In this document: in pieces, positions 49,270 through 60,334 of the stretch
Layout of the letters: each line of letters begins with the position of its first letter
How positions within the stretch are numbered: the stretch's first letter is position 1
DNA from: Phallus indusiatus
Lineage: Eukaryota > Basidiomycota > Agaricomycetes > Phallales > Phallaceae
Length of the DNA stretch: 64,000 bases
NCBI GenBank assembly: GCA_027605045.1
Contig: JAQFWX010000008.1
Location: forward strand, 806,001 to 870,000
Direction of reading: 5' to 3'
Translations under genes and position numbers: made by a program
The notes under the pieces: generated by a model
Seen by the model: only the letters and a program-made list of their open reading frames with translations
Database searches by the model: none
What the model was told of the DNA's origin: nothing

Positions 49270-50020
49270 GAGCCTCGTAAAGTTTTTCATTTTGGTTATT
49301 GTTTATTAGAAAAATGACATTTTACTTGACTATCGCTCAGGAGAATTGCTTTTGTTTTTGTCCTTCATTGGAAAACAAAAATGCACCAGTCTGGTTAGTA
49401 CTGGATCTCGCGCTGGGTTGGACTCAGTAAAAGAAAATACAAACATCAAAATTCTGGCCCTCGAATTCTGTCCTGTTCGCGAAACGGATCGTACGGTAAC
49501 GTTTCCCGTTCAGCGCGGCCAGATGGAACCTCCAAAACACCTGTTCATTGCCATTTATCTCTACCTTCGTAAATACAATTTGTTAACCAAACATGAGACC
49601 TGCTCTCTCCTCCGAGTGTGTTTGATTTCATGCAATGAGTATTTGTGTCTAGTCACGGTTCCCCGACAAAAAGAAGCGGTCAGTGTTCTCAACTTTATGG
49701 GCCATTCAACCATTCGACCATGTGGGTTTTCCTTTGATGCATTCACACTTTATCGCTCATGGAACGTTGGACAGCCCGAGATCCACATCGCCTCCGACAT
49801 CGACTTATTTCGGTTGATTGGTCCGAGAAGGCTGGGAGACATAATATAAATATGACAACTCTAATCCATACTTTCATAGCCAGCACTACCAAGCTCTCTC
49901 ATCTTCTCTTATAAACAGAACTTCAGACTGACCTTTCCGATCACTTGGATTACCATGCCGCCACCCATTTTCACTCCGGTCGAACCTGTTATACCAAATG
50001 TTCTCAGTGTGGAAAGGGAA
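49270..50020 (+). repeat. Segmental duplicate of the 7TM upstream region, copy b
   Basis: Partner of 47920-48690; it leads directly into the start of receptor copy 2. Ends are approximate. Confidence 0.65.
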
Positions 50021-50722
50021 AGAGATTTTCTCGTAGGATTTTTTCTTGGAATGTTCGTTTATGGTACGGACTTTGTACACGTTCATTTCATTGAAAATCG
50101 CAGACGCCGTCTAAACAGGCATTCATGTCACTCTTTACATTATATGCATGCTCGCATTTTATTCTACCAGGAAAAGCAAGCCTAAAGCGACTTGGATATA
50201 CATGGCCTACATCACTTTCAATTTCGTTACAGGATCCATTGGAAACGCGTTGAACACACTGTTTGGTGTTCAGGCCTTTGTATATAATCAGAATCGTTTC
50301 CCTGGCAGACTGGCAGCCTTCGTAGCCAACGTTGACACGCTGGCTGTTACCCAGGCGTCATTCGTAGTCTATACTATTAATACTTGGAGCCAAGATGTTT
50401 TACTTGTGAGTGTCGTATTATTATAGCTACTTTGTCGTAAAACGCACTGCTCCTCAAACAACATTTATACCGGTTTTACGTCATATTTGGCGAAAGTTTC
50501 AGGACTATTTTCGTTCCTTTATGTTGTTATCTCGTTGCGATGGGTAAGCTGACTGGAAACTTGTCTTACGAGAGTCATGATCCTCCCTTCTTACTGCTCT
50601 CAAGTCTGCTCCTGTTTTCTCATGAATCGCCTTATCACATCGGGTGACGTTTTCCGCGCAGAAGAAGCATTACATGTTCGCATTGTATTCTGGTCCATCT
50701 CAATTGCCACCACGGTTTTCTT
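49955..50722 (+). pseudogene. Seven-TM protein copy 2, cut by a hAT element
   Basis: ATG 49955 (MPPPIFTPVEPVIPNVLSVE) and exons closely follow copy 1 through TM1-TM4 and into TM5: IYMAYITFNFVTGSIGNAL, VPLCCYLVAM, FLMNRLITSGD, FWSISIATTVFF. At 50723 the coding sequence meets the inverted repeat of a hAT-derived element. The remaining TM5-TM7 coding part does not reappear on the far side at 51896, so the 3' third is gone or has moved. Splice sites before the break look usable, so the loss is recent. Confidence 0.8.
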
Positions 50723-51895
50723 TAGGGATCGGCACCGTACCAGTATCTTACGGATTACGGGTCCCGTATATACGGGCCGTACCAGTACCGTATCGGCCGT
50801 TGGGATGCCCTACCCGTATCCGTATAGGCTGTCGAGACCACCCGTATTGAACCGTATCAATACGTCTGTATACGGCCGTAATACGGATACGGGCCTTGGG
50901 ATGAGATTTGAGAACAACACGCGGCATGTGCGGGATAAAAGCTGTCTCATTCCTTTGCAACAAAAGTTCACCAGACCCGTAGATGCACCATTTGTGGAAA
51001 AGTACTACTAGAGGCGACGGTAGTCGCCCAAACCTTGCATGCAGTCGTTGTTCGGGGAAACCCGTGCACGTGAGATGACCCGTAGCACCCACAAGTGGTA
51101 CATCTGTCTGGACTCTGGTGAACCCTTGCTGCAGTTGCTACCCATCGTCATTGTCATCTTTAAGCTCAAGTTCAAGATCTCCGTAGTAAATTTTATTCAC
51201 CGTCCTTGCAATTGTTGAATCATGGCATGTTTTTTTTTTGTTTTTCTTTCGTTGAGTGGCAATAAAATTAGTCAGAAAACACTTTTCTGTTTGCGTCTTC
51301 TTCATCCACCATGGTGGCCTATTTTGAGGCTGAACTTCACTGATCGCTACTCAAAGTGACCTGTTATGAGTATCTGAAATTTCAGCCACAGATTTGATAT
51401 CACCGACCCAATACAGTGGTGGGGCGCAGGGAAAGCTCAATTCCCAAATCCCCCCCTGCTGACTTGGAATATCCTTGCTATTCCAGGTATGTTTTCCTCA
51501 ATTAAAGTTGTGATATTTTTAATCTTATCCCTTAGGTTCAGCTGTAGCAGTGGAGCGAGTTTTTTCAGGTGGTCGCGACACCATCTCTTTGCGGCGCGCT
51601 AATTTAAAGCCAGAGACAATACGTACTCTAATGAAAGTTAAGCACGAAATAAGGGCAAATTGTGCCAAGAAGTAACAGATAACTGCTCAAACATGTTTTT
51701 GTAGTAAAATACACCACTCTTTACTTTTGTGCACACCCGTATCTGTATCAGACCGTATACGGCCGTATACGGCCTGTACCCGTTCCGTACTGACCAATGA
51801 ACTGACGCAATACGGAACGGATACTGTACGGGAGCACCCGTATTAATGCCGTATTAATACGGCCGTATCTGTATACTGTACGGTGCCGATCCCTA
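50723..51895 (+). mobile_element. hAT-derived non-autonomous element, copy A
   Basis: Terminal inverted repeats begin TAGGGATCGGCACCGTA at both ends. Subterminal DNA at both sides is packed with CCGTATACGG / CGGCCGTA palindromes, as in many hAT transposons. Inside, the only recognisable coding part is the hAT dimerisation domain exon pair (51393-51675). The transposase core is missing, so it needs a transposase from elsewhere. The 8-bp flanks (GTTTTCTT left, ATTTCGTC right) do not match each other. Confidence 0.85.
51393..51675 (+). pseudogene. hAT transposase C-terminal dimerisation domain remnant (A)
   Basis: Two exons joined over an intron at about 51486-51534. They read FDITDPIQWWGAGKAQFPN, then WNILAIPGSAVAVERVFSGG and RRANLKPETIRTLM, stop 51673-51675. 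The A-V-E-R-V-F-S-G-G core is the Dimer_Tnp_hAT signature. No catalytic domain precedes it in the element. Confidence 0.85.
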
Positions 51896-51903
51896 ATTTC
51901 GTC
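51896..51903. repeat. 8-bp flank ATTTCGTC (half of a split target duplication)
   Basis: Directly abuts the right end of hAT copy A. Its reverse complement, GACGAAAT, directly abuts the right end of hAT copy B (60327-60334). This fits one original 8-bp target duplication whose two halves are now 8.4 kb apart. Confidence 0.7.
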
Positions 51904-52082
51904 AAGATTTCGTACCACAACCATTGGAATCGCGTTTCTTCGCACCAAACAATATCTTTGAAAGCCCTTTCCTTTTGTCTAAATACATGGCATATCCATT
52001 TCAATGAAATTACCTTAGGCTTAGGGAGAAGGTTCTTCAAAGCCCGCGGTTCAATCATCTCGTAATGACATTACCAAAACCA

Positions 52083-52320
52083 GATGAAAAAGTTTCGGAA
52101 TGGTCTTCTGGTACGCACAGATATATTTGACGTTGATTTTGGTCTCCTTTCAATTTATATTTATCTAGTTCAGGAGGGTCATAAGGAGGGTCATACGTTT
52201 TCAAATAAGCAATACAGATGACATTTGAGTTGGATTGGTCCCCTAGTCCTCTGAGAAAATAACCAACTTGGACAAGTCCGACTTGCTGATCTAAACCTGC
52301 TTACAAGTACTTCGAATGGG
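52083..52320 (+). pseudogene. Partial duplicate of the MLKL-like gene
   Basis: Nucleotide match to about 53180-53410 in the next gene: AGTTTCGGAATGGTCTTCTGG here against AGTTTCGGAATAATCTTCTGG there, with the following intron and the GAGGGTCATACG / GGGGTTATGCG exon start also shared. Only one exon-intron-exon piece is preserved, and no open frame runs through it. Confidence 0.6.
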
Positions 52321-52620
52321 CAATTTCAACATGGTACCGAAGAAGCCTTTTCTCATTTAGGTTGAATTAACTCAGGCTTGGTCCAGTTGAGCTTGAGCTT
52401 GAGGGCAGGAGCAAATCATGATCTCGATGCAAAAGTGCAGCTACAACTGGACGATATTAACTGCTGTTCCCAGAGGCAGTACGAGGCGATACGGGAAGTT
52501 TCCTGACATGCACAGGCCCAAAAGCGCGCATTCAAGGTATATTAAACCATCGATGTAGATCGATATATCACATAGTCAGTGCAGTGCAGCACTTCACGCA
52601 CACGCAATCCGTCTCAAAGT

Positions 52621-55498
52621 ATGTTTAAGAAAAGGTCTCCCAATCCCCAGAAGGAACATGGGGCATCTACTTCAGCCGCGATATCTGTTTCGCAAAATGA
52701 AGTCGACTGGGTATCTAATGCTTTCCAGGTGGCTGAATTGGCTAGTGCGGCGGGGGGCCTTCTGCCATTCCCATATCTAAAAGGTGCAGCAGAGCTAGTA
52801 AAAACTTTGTTGAAACCTATCCAAGTAAGCCGGTCATTAAGTATGTGAAACTTGACTGTTAATTCTTATGAAATCAGCAAATGCAACGGAACCAAGGCGA
52901 TTATAAGATTTTGACCATTAATGTCACGACTATTCTCCAAATACTTCATGAGGAAACAAAGAAGGATCATGAATCCACGTCTTCATTAAACTCCTTCGAG
53001 AAAGATTGTAAGATCTTTTACCGGTATGTAGTACCGCTCGTCTAGGATGCTTACTAGCCTAAATCCATTTATACAGATACTTACAACACATTTCGGATGA
53101 TCTAAAGTCATTCGATAATAAACCAAATAAATCAAAATTCCTTCGGAGATATTTCGTCGCTGATCGTGAAAAAGATTATTTAGCGCGGTATCAAAATCAA
53201 ATAGAAGAGTTTCGGAATAATCTTCTGGTGCGTACAGGCTTATTTGATGTAGCCTTTGATCTTATTTTAAATCTCATATCTATTAAGCTCAGGGGGGTTA
53301 TGCGTCTACAAATAAGTAGCACAAACGAAATTGCCTCCGAGGATGTAAGTCGGAGTGGTCGTCTGCGTTTTTAAAACTTTCTGAAGTTAGCAAGTTCAAA
53401 AAAATTCGACTTGGTGATTTATATGTACTTAACAGCAGTTCGAGCGAGCGCTTCGAACACTGGGAAGTCCGATGGAAACGCGAGACTCAAACGAGGATGG
53501 TCCGTGTCTACAGAGGTCAGAATGCTATCCTTGTGCGTTGTGCCAAAAAAATATTGCATCATTTTCGCTATGTTAGTCTTATACTTTCAGTAGCAATTTA
53601 ACGCAGAAAAACAGTGGTACTCGCGCTATCGGTAATGCACTCGTCTTTTGCGAATTGTTACAAGCGGTAGCTCAGACTTTACGCAAGCCATCCAAACATG
53701 ATGCAACTATTCGCTTTAATCACATCTAAAGACAGCCCAGGCCTTGTCTTTCACGATTGTTCGTTTAGTGCCACTTCTAGAAATTTAAAGTCTAGATTTA
53801 CCATCATATGTATATATAGGGTGTATTCCGCTTGACGAATATTTTCGAAGACCCACCCACCCGTTCCGTTTGTACCTGAACCAGGAGCTTTTGGTGAGCT
53901 GCCATGTTTATTGATGGCTTTTCTTTGACACATCGCAGCAAGCATGCTATAGGGTGAGCTTGAATCAACCATGGTCTTCTTCGTGTTGTCTCTCATCATT
54001 CGCCTTCTGGTTACAGCGAGGCTTATACTATGTAGATACTAGTATATCTTACCATGCCCTATTATCATGGCAATATTGTCCTGAGTTCACTGAAATTTTT
54101 ATTGGTTTCGAAGATCGTGACGATGGATATCTTGGCAATCTTTATGTGAACATTTTGGATGGACGCGGAATTGTTGTATTTGTTAGTTCATTTTCTCATT
54201 CCAAAGCTCATGAAAGACTACCTTGGATTTCAACTTCAGGAATGGTCGCCGAAGATTATACGAGACATCTCTATTTACCATGGTCGTAACAGGGCTATTG
54301 ACACAAAATTTCCTTCTAATGAGTTAACAAGGATTGTTGAAACAATCCACGAGCTGCGTTTGTTTAAACAATCCAGTACTTTGCTGGAACCGAGATTCTT
54401 ATGGGACTTCTATGGTGCCATGCATGTTTACCTTTTCCAGGAAGTTTCCGCACCAATATATCCTGTCCACACCGGTGACATTCTATTAGTCGATTCGCAC
54501 CACCCGGGTACACTTGACGCTTCGAATGCAGTCATATTGGGGTTTATTCCATGTGAAGAACCACCATCATTGAGCTGGATCATTCGTGATGAAGTAATAC
54601 CTGCATACTTCATAAAGGAGAATAGATTGTCTGTCGAAGATTGTGGTGAACGTTTCCGGTATGACATATTTTCCCATGTGGCAGCACTGGATATCCTCTT
54701 TACCGCAATGTTTTCAGAATTCGCTTTCCTGTGGATACAGCAGGTTTTTCGGCTAGTGAAAATATCCAAACGGTGGTGATTGAATGCGATGTTTCATATT
54801 CCGATGATGTTGCTTGGGCACTATTGGCTCGTGCATATATCAGCCAAATTGGCTACATACAAGCAAGAATCAATGGAATGCGAAAACACACCTTCAATTG
54901 CGCCGGTATGTTAATTTACGACTGTCATTATGGAGGAATTTATTCAAACATATGGATCTTATAGTAACCGGGTTCTCATGGCACCTTCAGATTCCTACTA
55001 GGCTTAGATGTTCCATTGGACATTCTGAGCATAAAGAGTTATATTTCTTTGTTTCGAAACCCGCGGTAAACGATGAAACGCTGGATACATACTGGTCTTT
55101 TGATCTTTCGGGGTCCGAAAGGCTGAATTGTTCTGATATCGACACTTTCGGTTTTGATTCAAAATCAATAAACATTCAATCTTTTCGGACCCTCCGTGTG
55201 CTTTATATTTGGGGAGGCGCCTTTCGCTTACTCTGGGAAGCCCACATTGAGTTGAATATCGATCCAGCAAGCAATGAAGGTGCTCGTATCTTAGGTCTTC
55301 CATTAATACGCACTATTGAAGCTGAGTCAGGAGATGGATCAGACGGTGGGCCTACTGTCTTAATTGCTGCATCAATTTCTCACTTTTCTGAAAGATTCTG
55401 ATCAAGATACTGCTAGCTCCGAGTCTTACCATACAGCAGAGGACGGAGCAAACGATGAAGCCGAGGGTAGATCAATCGACGCTTATGAGGATGAGTAA
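52621..55498 (+). CDS. Multi-exon protein with MLKL-like N-terminal helical domain
   Basis: ATG 52621 (MFKKRSPNPQKEHG). Exon 1 carries VAELASAAGGLLPFPYLKGA, like the start of four-helix MLKL/HeLo-type N-terminal domains common in Agaricomycetes. Helices YKILTINVTTILQILHEETK and FYRYLQHISDDLKSF follow. Then come FKKIRLGDLYVLNSSS, RETQTRMVRVYRGQNAI and HPNMMQLFALITSKDSPGLV, resembling a degenerate kinase-lobe region. Later exons (EIFIGFEDLHFLIPKLMKDY, DISIYHGRNRAID, WHLQIPTRLRCSIGHSEHKE) are unrecognised. An acidic tail ends SIDAYEDE, stop 55496-55498. All frames can be joined by GT-AG introns, one of them only about 37 nt (53751-53787), so intactness is likely but unproven. A membrane or cell-death role is speculative. 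Confidence 0.6.
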
Positions 55499-56785
55499 CA
55501 CTTTTCACCTAACATCAACCATTACGGGGCGTTTGGAGTCACATTCACGACTAGTTTGAGTCTGTATTTATTCGGGGTTTTCCTTGCATCCCACAATATC
55601 TCTCCTGTAAATATTATGTCTGAATATATGCTGTATATTCCATCCTATCAACCAAATCGTTGTAGAAGAATATCTTCATATGCCGTGGTTTCACCATCGC
55701 TGTGAACCTTGAACGTTTGAACCCCCAACAGGCGAGTCTGTTTTGAATTGACTAAGGAAATGATTATTATTATCAATCTAAGTACGGGGTCACCGTCCTA
55801 GGTCTACCGCCCTTCCAATCAACCGCAATGGTCCAAATGACCTGATTTTATTAATAGGAATAATTTATTTTGAGATCGGCCGGGATATACTTTGATTGTC
55901 AAATTTTACATTTAAAAGATATTTCCACTGTTAGTTTCTTGAGGTGTCTACCTTTCATAAATAAAGCGGAAGAAAGTTAAACATTAACACTAAAACAGAA
56001 TTATGCAAAAGAATGAAAATTGGATGTATTGGTGACGAAAACGATCTATAGCGCACACACAACCGTCTCGGCTTTTAATAAATCGGCTCAAAAATTCTAT
56101 TCAAAATATCTATACAGATATTTACTCAGCTATCTACGAATGCTGTCCAAATACTTCAAAGAAAACAGCTCCACAAAAAAAAAAAAAGAAAAAAAAGAAA
56201 ACGGTCTATGGCGAAATCAGCGCTTAATGTGCTACAGACGAAGGTGTCGCGTCGCCCAACGTGAACGGTACACGCGTCGTCTTTTGTTCAAAAACAGAAG
56301 AAATTCGTATAATCGCGAACCGGTTGCAGAAGAACAGGTCCCGCCTTTCCGAAACAACAGATCTAGATTGGTCTTCATCAGACGCGTTTTTTTATTTTTT
56401 TTTGTGCTTCAGCTTCGTTTCTTTCAGTTACACATTCCTCAGTTCCTTTTCTTTGTTTCTCGTCTTTGTCTTGCTTTATTTTCACCTGTTCACATTTATT
56501 CCGCATGTTCAGAATCCACTATTTGTACTGCGCTTCGAAACAAACAACTTGTATATAAAAACCCGTCGCGAGCTCACGAAATATCATCCAAGTTTTCCTC
56601 ATTTTACTGTGCACGCTCAAACTCATAAAAACATCTCTATTCAAACACACCCTACTACATATCTTCACACTATTCTACTTTTCCTCATCTTTCCCGTCAC
56701 ACTCTACCATTCGGTTCCTCTCCGATCTCTGACCATTCCTGTTGCGCTACCATCAGATGGGAGATATTTTTTTAGTACGTTCCAA
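55499..56785. other. Gene-poor, A/T-biased stretch
   Basis: About 1.3 kb between the facing stops of the MLKL-like gene and receptor copy 3. It has strong A- and T-runs (for example 56171-56200 and 56388-56470). Two long open frames there are compositional and show no domain. Confidence 0.5.
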
Positions 56786-58048
56786 TTATGGACCCGGAGG
56801 GAATATATTAAGGCGAGGGGATGTCTCGTTTCGTGTGTCTATTAATTGCACATCCGTTGAGGAAATCTCCGCCGTTCCTGACGTTTTTAGCTCTGATTGC
56901 TCTCCTGTCTTACGGAACACAAAAGTCTCCTTGGTCGAGAACTGCAACGTGTCTGCAGCCCACGCCCGTTGTTGGGCAACACGCCATGTAATGAGCAGAG
57001 GTGATATGGACTGGGCAATACCATGAGTTTAATCCTTATCACAATAATACTTAGGGTAAAAATACCGTGGCTTGTCCAAGAAGTGCTAAGACGAGATATT
57101 GCGTCAAACTTCCTTTAGCATAGAGCACGACATAAATTCCTCCAACAACCGAATATAAAAACGCTGACTCCATAAGCGTAGCTGATACGGACAAGTAAGG
57201 GGCGTTATTATAATCAACCATCGCTTTTCTCTCTTTAACTTTTAGGATCACTAGCCGAAGGACGATTAGCAATGTCAAGAAAATGGTGGTGCCAATTGAG
57301 ATGGACCAGAATACAATGCCAAAGCGTAATGTTTCCTCTGCGCGGGAAAAGTCGCCCGGTGTGGTCAGGCGATTCATGAGAAAACAGGAGCAGACTCAAG
57401 AGAGAAAAATGACCGTGAGGAAGAGGTATGTACGGCTCGCATGAGAGTTTGGGCTTACCGACTGCGGCGAGATAACAGCATAAAGGAGCAATGATGGTCT
57501 TTAAATTTTCACCAAATATGATATAGAACCGGTATAACTGTCGTTTTACAAAGCAATGTGTTTTATGAGAGAATTTTTTCCGGAGTAGTTATACGATACT
57601 CACGAGTAAACCATCCTGGCTCCAAGTATTGATAGTATAAACTATAAATGAGGCTTGAGTGACAACCAGCGTGTCGATATTGGCTACAAAGGCAGCTGGA
57701 CCACCAGGAAAATGAGATATAAAGGCCTGAACACCGAGTAATGCATTCAATGCGTTTCCGATGGATCCTACAACGAAGTTGAACGTGATGTAGGCCATGT
57801 ATAGCCAACTCGCTCTAGGGTTGCTTTTCCTGGTAGAATAGAATGCGAACATGCACATAATGTAAAGAGTGACATGAATGCCTGATTTAAGTAAAACACC
57901 GTCTGCGACCATCCTTTTCAGCGAAATGAACGTGCATGAAGTCCATACCATAAGCAAACACCCCCAAAAAATTTCCTATAAGAAAATATGTTTCCACGCG
58001 GAGAGCATTTGGAATTACAGGCTCAACAGTAATGGAATTTGGTGGCAT
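56786..58048 (-). CDS. Seven-TM membrane protein, family copy 3 (intact)
   Basis: ATG 58046-58048 (MPPNSITVEPVIPNALRVET). Exons match copies 1 and 2: YMAYITFNFVVGSIGNALNA, ANIDTLVVTQASFIVYTINT, LYRFYIIFGENLKT, CFLMNRLTTPGDFSRAEET, FWSISIGTTIFLTLLIVLRL, SAFLYSVVGGIYVVLYAKGS and LALLGQATSISPLLITWRVA. A polar tail ends NIFPPGP, stop 56786-56788. The gene seems intact but points opposite to copies 1 and 2, and it lies between the two inverted hAT copies. Its function is unknown, as for copy 1. Confidence 0.78.
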
Positions 58049-59156
58049 GGGCAACCAACTGCAAAGGAGTCAGAAATCTTGAAAAAGTTGGTAGACAAGA
58101 GAATCAAAGCTTGGTGGTGCTGACGATGTAAGTATATATGGACCAAACCTGTATTCCTTTCATCTCGGTCGCTCTGAAAAAACAATGACTGATGCGAGCC
58201 AATGACGACGAAGGTGATTGAAGGTGAACTGCTTTTTGGATCTAAGGTTGTGTGATGCAATGTCATCCATGTCATGAGCAATAGTAGGTAAGGTTAAATA
58301 TCCGAGCAGCGCATACTAAAATCAGGCAGTCGAGACAGACTCAGGCTGTCCGTATTTTTCCCGGAAGACGGCGATTGGACATAAATTAATCGGAGAAGAG
58401 AACTGGCGGCACGTGTTCCACATTTTAGCACTGGTCTTGTTGAAGAGAGTTTGTCGAAGTCGTGGGGTAATACGAAGTTAGAGATAATTCCCACCTCCTA
58501 CAAGCCCAACAAATCTTCCATAAATAGTATTACATAAACGCGTGTTTATCTGTGGCTGAACGGGATATGCCGCGCGGACCGCCTGATGAACAAGACATGG
58601 TTGATAGATAGATATGATTGATTTTTGTACTCGAGCATTCGCCGAGCATCCGGGCTGACGTTCTTGTCAAGTCGTTTTTCAATGAAGGCAAAAGCAGGTC
58701 TTCTAGGGAGAAAGCCAAGATGTCATTCTTCCAAGTGACACCAACATACTCAAAAAATGGAAAGTTTTGTGAGGAGAACTCCCTGTGTTCTTATACTGTA
58801 ATTTGTTATATAATGTGGCCGTATTCAAGTCCGGGCCCATTCTGGCCAGGAGAATTATTTAATTGAAAAAATACGCTTTTCTCTGTCGAAAAAAGTTATA
58901 ATCTATTGATCATTCTATACATAAGTTTAGTCGAATTATTCATGCATTGAAACTTGACATAACGAAAATGAAAAGCTGCGAACCTATTAACCATGCCGCA
59001 CAAACTAACGTCGTTTGAATGGAATTACATACCTACTAAAACTCAAACGTACTCTCTGAGAAAGGCTTCAAAAGACTTTCGAGACGCATATACAATGTGT
59101 ATTCCCTGTAATCGAAAAAAATCACAATCATTTAAACAGCCTAAGACGCTGCTGCA
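58049..59156. other. Intergenic with possible receptor 5' remnant
   Basis: About 1.1 kb holding the promoter of receptor copy 3. At 58993 a frame beginning MPHKLTSFEWNYIPTK weakly recalls receptor N-termini. A 17-nt string, TCTATTGATCATTCTAT, at 58902-58918 is repeated at 48732-48748. Both suggest further old duplication. Confidence 0.4.
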
Positions 59157-60326
59157 TAGGGATCGGCACCGTACAGTATACAGATACGGCCGTATTAATA
59201 CGGCATTAATACGGGTGCTCCCGTACAGTATCCGTTCCGTATTGCGTCAGTTCATTGGTCAGTACGGAACGGGTACAGGCCGTATACGGCCGTATACGGT
59301 CTGATACAGATACGGGTGTGCACAAAAGTAAAGAGTGGTGTATTTTACTACAAAAACATGTTTGAGCAGTTATCTGTTACTTCTTGGCACAATTTGCCCT
59401 TATTTCGTGCTTAACTTTCATTAGAGTACGTATTGTCTCTGGCTTTAAATTAGCGCGCCGCAAAGAGATGGTGTCGCGACCACCTGAAAAAACTCGCTCC
59501 ACTGCTACAGCTGAACCTAAGGGATAAGATTAAAAATATCACAACTTTAATTGAGGAAAACATACCTGGAATAGCAAGGATATTCCAAGTCAGCAGGGGG
59601 GGATTTGGGAATTGAGCTTTCCCTGCGCCCCACCACTGTATTGGGTCGGTGATATCAAATCTGTGGCTGAAATTTCAGATACTCATAACAGGTCACTTTG
59701 AGTAGCGATCAGTGAAGTTCAGCCTCAAAATAGGCCACCATGGTGGATGAAGAAGACGCAAACAGAAAAGTGTTTTCTGACTAATTTTATTGCCACTCAA
59801 CGAAAGAAAAACAAAAAAAACATGCCATGATTCAACAATTGCAAGGACGGTGAATAAAATTTACTACGGAGATCTTGAACTTGAGCTTAAAGATGACAAT
59901 GACGATGGGTAGCAACTGCAGCAAGGGTTCACCAGAGTCCAGACAGATGTACCACTTGTGGGTGCTACGGGTCATCTCACGTGCACGGGTTTCCCGAACA
60001 ACGACTGCATGCAAGGTTTGGGCGACTACCGTCGCCTCTAGTAGTACTTTTCCACAAATGGTGCATCTACGGGTCTGGTGAACTTTTGTTGCAAAGGAAT
60101 GAGACAGCTTTTATCCCGCACATGCCGCGTGTTGTTCTCAAATCTCATCCCAAGGCCCGTATCCGTATTACGGCCGTATACAGACGTATTGATACGGTTC
60201 AATACGGGTGGTCTCGACAGCCTATACGGATACGGGTAGGGCATCCCAACGGCCGATACGGTACTGGTACGGCCCGTATATACGGGACCCGTAATCCGTA
60301 AGATACTGGTACGGTGCCGATCCCTA
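59157..60326 (-). mobile_element. hAT-derived non-autonomous element, copy B (inverted)
   Basis: Reverse-complement twin of copy A with the same TAGGGATCGGCACCGTA ends. Where I compared them, the only differences were homopolymer lengths (a run of 8 instead of 10 T/A, and 3 instead of 4 G/C), which explains 1170 against 1173 bp. The flanks are CTGCTGCA left and GACGAAAT right, which do not match each other. Confidence 0.85.
59377..59659 (-). pseudogene. hAT dimerisation domain remnant (B)
   Basis: The same two-exon fragment as in copy A, on the minus strand (stop TTA at 59377-59379). It has the same AVERVFSGG core and no transposase core. Confidence 0.85.
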
Positions 60327-60334
60327 GACGAAAT
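60327..60334. repeat. 8-bp flank GACGAAAT (other half of split target duplication)
   Basis: Abuts the right end of hAT copy B and equals the reverse complement of the right flank of copy A (51896-51903). Confidence 0.7.

Larger units (their letters stand above)
47297..49954. other. Intergenic with duplicated receptor upstream block
   Basis: About 2.6 kb without an intact gene. It contains two diverged copies of the same upstream region (47920-48690 and 49270-50020) and a short 5' gene fragment. The rest is AT-rich and unremarkable. Confidence 0.6.

Noticed and set aside
50715..50722. GTTTTCTT as a target duplication of hAT copy A
   Set aside because: It does not match the right flank of A or the reverse complement of the left flank of B.
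51896..52065. Minus-strand frame with IVWCEETRFQW resembling a Tc1/mariner transposase
   Set aside because: The match is to a short string only; the continuation past the inferred inversion junction does not look like a transposase. Left unassigned.
53740..54180. Apparent frameshifts and a stop in the MLKL-like gene
   Set aside because: Frames can be rejoined with GT-AG introns (about 53751-53787, 53899-53953, 53973-54014 and 54118-54185), so a pseudogene call is not justified, though the first intron would be unusually short.
56020..56845. Two overlapping open frames of about 200 codons on the plus strand
   Set aside because: They come from long A- and T-rich runs (poly-Lys, poly-Phe/Ser), overlap each other in different frames, and have no domain or splice logic.
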